Source of the DNA: an uncultured Collinsella sp.
GTDB lineage: Bacteria > Actinomycetota > Coriobacteriia > Coriobacteriales > Coriobacteriaceae
NCBI GenBank assembly: GCA_902489955.1
Contig: CABUBY010000040.1
Span: 1-14,533 of the forward strand
Length of the DNA stretch: 14,533 nucleotides
Direction: 5' to 3'
In this document: positions 11,804-14,533 of the stretch, one piece after another
How positions within the stretch are numbered: the stretch's first letter is position 1
Layout: each line of letters begins with the position of its first letter
The notes under the pieces: model-generated
Database searches by the model: none
Seen by the model: only the letters and a program-made list of their open reading frames with translations
What the model was told of the DNA's origin: nothing
Translations under genes and position numbers: made by a program

Positions 11804-14500
11804 ATGGAAGAAATGCCCAAGAACTACGATCCGTCGACCAACGAGCCGGCGATCCTGCAGAAGTGGCTCGACGGCGGCTACTATAAGCGCCGTGAGGGCG
11901 TGGGCGACTGCACCGTCACCATTCCGCCTCCCAACGTGACTGGCAAGCTCCATATGGGCCACGCCACCGACGACTCCATCCAGGACGCCATCATCCGTAT
12001 GGCCCGCATGCGCGGCAAGTCTACGCGTTGGGTCCTGGGCACCGACCACGCCGGTATCGCTACGCAGACCAAGGTCGACAAGAAACTCAAGAGCGAGGGC
12101 ATCAGCCGCCTGGAGATCGGCCGTGACAAGTTTGTCGACGCTTGCTGGGACTGGACCCACGAGTACGGCGGCATCATCGTCGAGCAGATCAAGCGCATGG
12201 GCTGCTCCGTCGACTTCGACAACGAGCGCTTTACTATGGACGAGGACTACGCCCAGGCCGTGCGCAAGGTGTTCTGCGACTGGTACCACGACGGCCTGAT
12301 TTACCGTGGCAAGCGCATCGTCAACTGGTGCCCCAACTGCACCACTGCCATCTCGGACGACGAGGCTGAGTACAAGGACGAGAAGGGCCACCTGTGGCAC
12401 CTGCGCTACCCGCTGACCGAGCCGGTCAACGGCCAGGACTACATCGTCGTCGCCACCACGCGCCCCGAGACCATGCTCGGCGACACGGGCGTCGCCGTCT
12501 CCCCGAAGGACCCCGAGAAGGCCGCCTTTGTGGGCAAGACCGTCATGCTGCCGATCGTCAACCGTGAGATCCCCATCTTTGAGGATTGGCACGTCGACGC
12601 CAACTTCGGTTCCGGCTTTGTCAAGGTCACCCCGGCCCACGACCCCAACGACTACGCCATGGGTCAGGCCCACGACCTGCCGCAGATCAACATCTTCGAC
12701 GAGCACGCGGTGGTCGTCGAGGGCTATGGCGAGTTCACCGGCATGACCCGCGAGGAGTGCCGCGAGGCCGTCATCAGGTGGTTCGAGGAGCACGACCTGC
12801 TCGACCACGTCGAAGAGCTCGACCACTCCGTCATGCACTGCTACCGTTGCGACTCCGCGCTGGAGCCGTGGCTGTCAGAGCAGTGGTTTGTGGCCGTCGA
12901 CAAGCTCAAGGGGCCGGCGCTCGACGCCGTCAACTCCGGCAAGGTCACCTTCCACCCCGCGCGCTGGACGCAGACCTACACCACCTGGATGGAGAACCTC
13001 AAGGACTGGTGCATCAGCCGCCAGCTGTGGTGGGGTCACCGCATCCCCGTGTTCTACTGCGAGGACTGCGGCTGGGAGGACGCCCTGACCGAGGACACCG
13101 ACGTGTGCCCTAAGTGCGGAGGCCATCACGTGCATCAGGACGAGAACGTGCTGGACACCTGGTTCAGCTCGCAGCTGTGGACCTTCGCCACGCAGGGCTG
13201 GCCGCAAAAGCCGGAGCTGCTCGAGGGCCATCATCCCACGACGGCGCTCGTCACCGCGCGCGACATCATCGCGCTGTGGGTCGCCCGCATGGTCATGAGC
13301 TCGCTGTACTTCCTGGACGAGGTGCCGTTTAAGGATGTCGTCATCTACCCGACGATCCTTGCCAAGGACGGCAGCCGCATGTCCAAGTCCAAGGGCAACG
13401 GCGTTGACCCCATGGACCTCATTGGCATGTACGGTGCCGACGCTATGCGCTACAACCTGCTGACGCTCTGCACCAACAACCAGGATGTTAAGTTCGACGC
13501 GAACATCGACAAGAAGACCAAGAAGCTCATCGACAGCCCGCGTACCGACCAGGCCAAGTCGTTTGTGACCAAGATCTGGAACGCCAGCCGCTTTTTGCTT
13601 ATGAACATGGAGGGCTACACGCTCGGCGAGCCCGTCGTGGAGACGCCGGCCGACGCCTGGATGTTCAGCCGCCTGGCCAAGGCCGTCAAGATGGTCACCG
13701 AGGGTATTGAGAACTACACCTTTGGCGATATGGCCCGCGGCGTGCAGCAGTTCTTCTGGAACGAGGTCTGCGACTGGTACGTCGAGGTCACCAAGGCCCG
13801 TCTGAAGGGCGAGGGCCGTCTGCAGGCGCAGCGCAACCTGATCTTTGTGCTCGACACCTCCATTCGCCTGATGCACCCGCTTATGCCGTTTGTCACCGAG
13901 GAGATCTGGGACAACATGCCGGCGAGCGTGCTCGACCTGGACGCCGAGGGCAACGTGAACCGCGCCGAGGCGCTCATGATCGCCAAGTGGCCCGAGCCCG
14001 CCGACTACGCCAAGTATGTTGACGAGGACGCCGAGCGCGCGTTTGAGCTGTGCCGTACCGTCGTGTCTGCCGCTCGCGCCACGCGTTCGCGTTATCGCTT
14101 GAGCCCCAAGGCCGAGCTCGACGTGGTCGTGCGCGCCGGTGCCGAGGACATCGAGAAGCTCGAGAGCCTGCGCTCGACCATCGAGCCGCTGGCCAACACC
14201 GCCTCGCTGGTCATGGGTACCGACGTCGAGAAGCCAGCTGCGAGCATCGCCGTGGTCGATAGCGGTGTCGAGGTCTTTGTGGTGCTCGAGGGCAAGGTTG
14301 ATCTTTCGGCCGAGAAGGCGCGCCTGGAGAAGGAGATCGCCGCGGCCCAGAAGGAGCTCGCCGGCTGCGAGAAGACGCTCGCCAACGAGGGCTTTGTGGC
14401 TAAGGCCGCGCCCGCGGTGGTCCAGAAGAAGAGGGACCGTGCAGCTGAGCTCAAGGAGATCCTGGCGGCGCTGACTGCTCAGGTTGCTGACTTTTCGTAA
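11804..14500 (+). CDS. valS: Valine--tRNA ligase
   Basis: ValRS charges tRNA-Val and hydrolyses mischarged Thr-tRNA-Val in the cytoplasm. The 898-aa protein matches the bacterial size range (about 880-950). The class I HIGH motif is HMGH (50-53) in PPPNVTGKLHMGHA, and the KMSKS motif appears as RMSKS (525-529). Between them is the editing domain (about 190-350), with TTRPETMLGDTGVAV. Two CxxC pairs (C419/C422 and C435/C438) can hold a zinc knuckle. The anticodon-binding helical domain follows RMSKS. A C-terminal coiled coil (about 825-898) starts near LSAEKARLEKEIAAAQKEL, as is usual for ValRS. AGGGAG (11792-11797) lies 6 nt before the ATG. The gene has its own promoter and the unusual leader element just upstream. 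Its terminator lies beyond the window; the last 33 nt hold nothing recognisable. Confidence 0.97.
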   Translation: MEEMPKNYDPSTNEPAILQKWLDGGYYKRREGVGDCTVTIPPPNVTGKLHMGHATDDSIQDAIIRMARMRGKSTRWVLGTDHAGIATQTKVDKKLKSEGISRLEIGRDKFVDACWDWTHEYGGIIVEQIKRMGCSVDFDNERFTMDEDYAQAVRKVFCDWYHDGLIYRGKRIVNWCPNCTTAISDDEAEYKDEKGHLWHLRYPLTEPVNGQDYIVVATTRPETMLGDTGVAVSPKDPEKAAFVGKTVMLPIVNREIPIFEDWHVDANFGSGFVKVTPAHDPNDYAMGQAHDLPQINIFDEHAVVVEGYGEFTGMTREECREAVIRWFEEHDLLDHVEELDHSVMHCYRCDSALEPWLSEQWFVAVDKLKGPALDAVNSGKVTFHPARWTQTYTTWMENLKDWCISRQLWWGHRIPVFYCEDCGWEDALTEDTDVCPKCGGHHVHQDENVLDTWFSSQLWTFATQGWPQKPELLEGHHPTTALVTARDIIALWVARMVMSSLYFLDEVPFKDVVIYPTILAKDGSRMSKSKGNGVDPMDLIGMYGADAMRYNLLTLCTNNQDVKFDANIDKKTKKLIDSPRTDQAKSFVTKIWNASRFLLMNMEGYTLGEPVVETPADAWMFSRLAKAVKMVTEGIENYTFGDMARGVQQFFWNEVCDWYVEVTKARLKGEGRLQAQRNLIFVLDTSIRLMHPLMPFVTEEIWDNMPASVLDLDAEGNVNRAEALMIAKWPEPADYAKYVDEDAERAFELCRTVVSAARATRSRYRLSPKAELDVVVRAGAEDIEKLESLRSTIEPLANTASLVMGTDVEKPAASIAVVDSGVEVFVVLEGKVDLSAEKARLEKEIAAAQKELAGCEKTLANEGFVAKAAPAVVQKKRDRAAELKEILAALTAQVADFS

Positions 14501-14533
14501 GGTTTACTGGGGGACGCGGTTTGGGGCATTGCT

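Overview
The window reads as chromosomal DNA of a high-GC, anaerobic actinobacterium of the class Coriobacteriia, most likely Collinsella or a close relative. This rests on the GC-rich codon use, the gene families present and the tig-clpP-clpX-valS order. The genus is my inference; no database was searched. All protein genes lie on the + strand.

Left part (1-2380) is a selenium and molybdenum block. It opens with the C-terminal end of selB, the selenocysteine-specific elongation factor. A complete selenocysteine tRNA (UCA anticodon, selC) follows at 830-926, with its own extended -10 promoter and a strong terminator. Next come mobA (molybdopterin guanine dinucleotide synthesis) and a small Se/S carrier-like protein with an unusual cysteine-rich N-terminus. 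SelB and tRNA-Sec decode UGA as selenocysteine. MobA makes the cofactor used by formate dehydrogenase-type enzymes, many of which carry selenocysteine.

Middle part (2125-7800): gdhA (hexameric glutamate dehydrogenase) stands alone, with a leader hairpin before it and a clear terminator after it. A two-gene operon for a molybdenum hydroxylase of the xanthine dehydrogenase superfamily follows: an FAD subunit overlapping by 1 nt a fused [2Fe-2S]/molybdopterin subunit. A terminator closes it. The order and fusion resemble the ygfM-xdhD type; selenium dependence is possible but not shown.

Right part (7800-14533) is housekeeping: tRNA-Leu(UAG), trigger factor (tig), clpP and clpX (translationally close), a terminator, then valS. 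Tig, ClpP and ClpX act on nascent-chain folding and regulated proteolysis.

The structures that genes do not explain are the best leads. (1) Two long palindromes (706-772, 3813-3887) share the same ends, TTGCGGTGAAATA, but have different inner stem segments that change on both sides so pairing is kept. (2) A 116-nt element just before the valS ribosome-binding site has perfect 26-bp arms and a central 10-bp hairpin, and does not look like a T-box. (3) A 14-bp perfect palindrome and an 11-bp hairpin lie upstream of clpP. (4) TG-n-TAnnnT extended -10 boxes recur before stable RNAs and operons.
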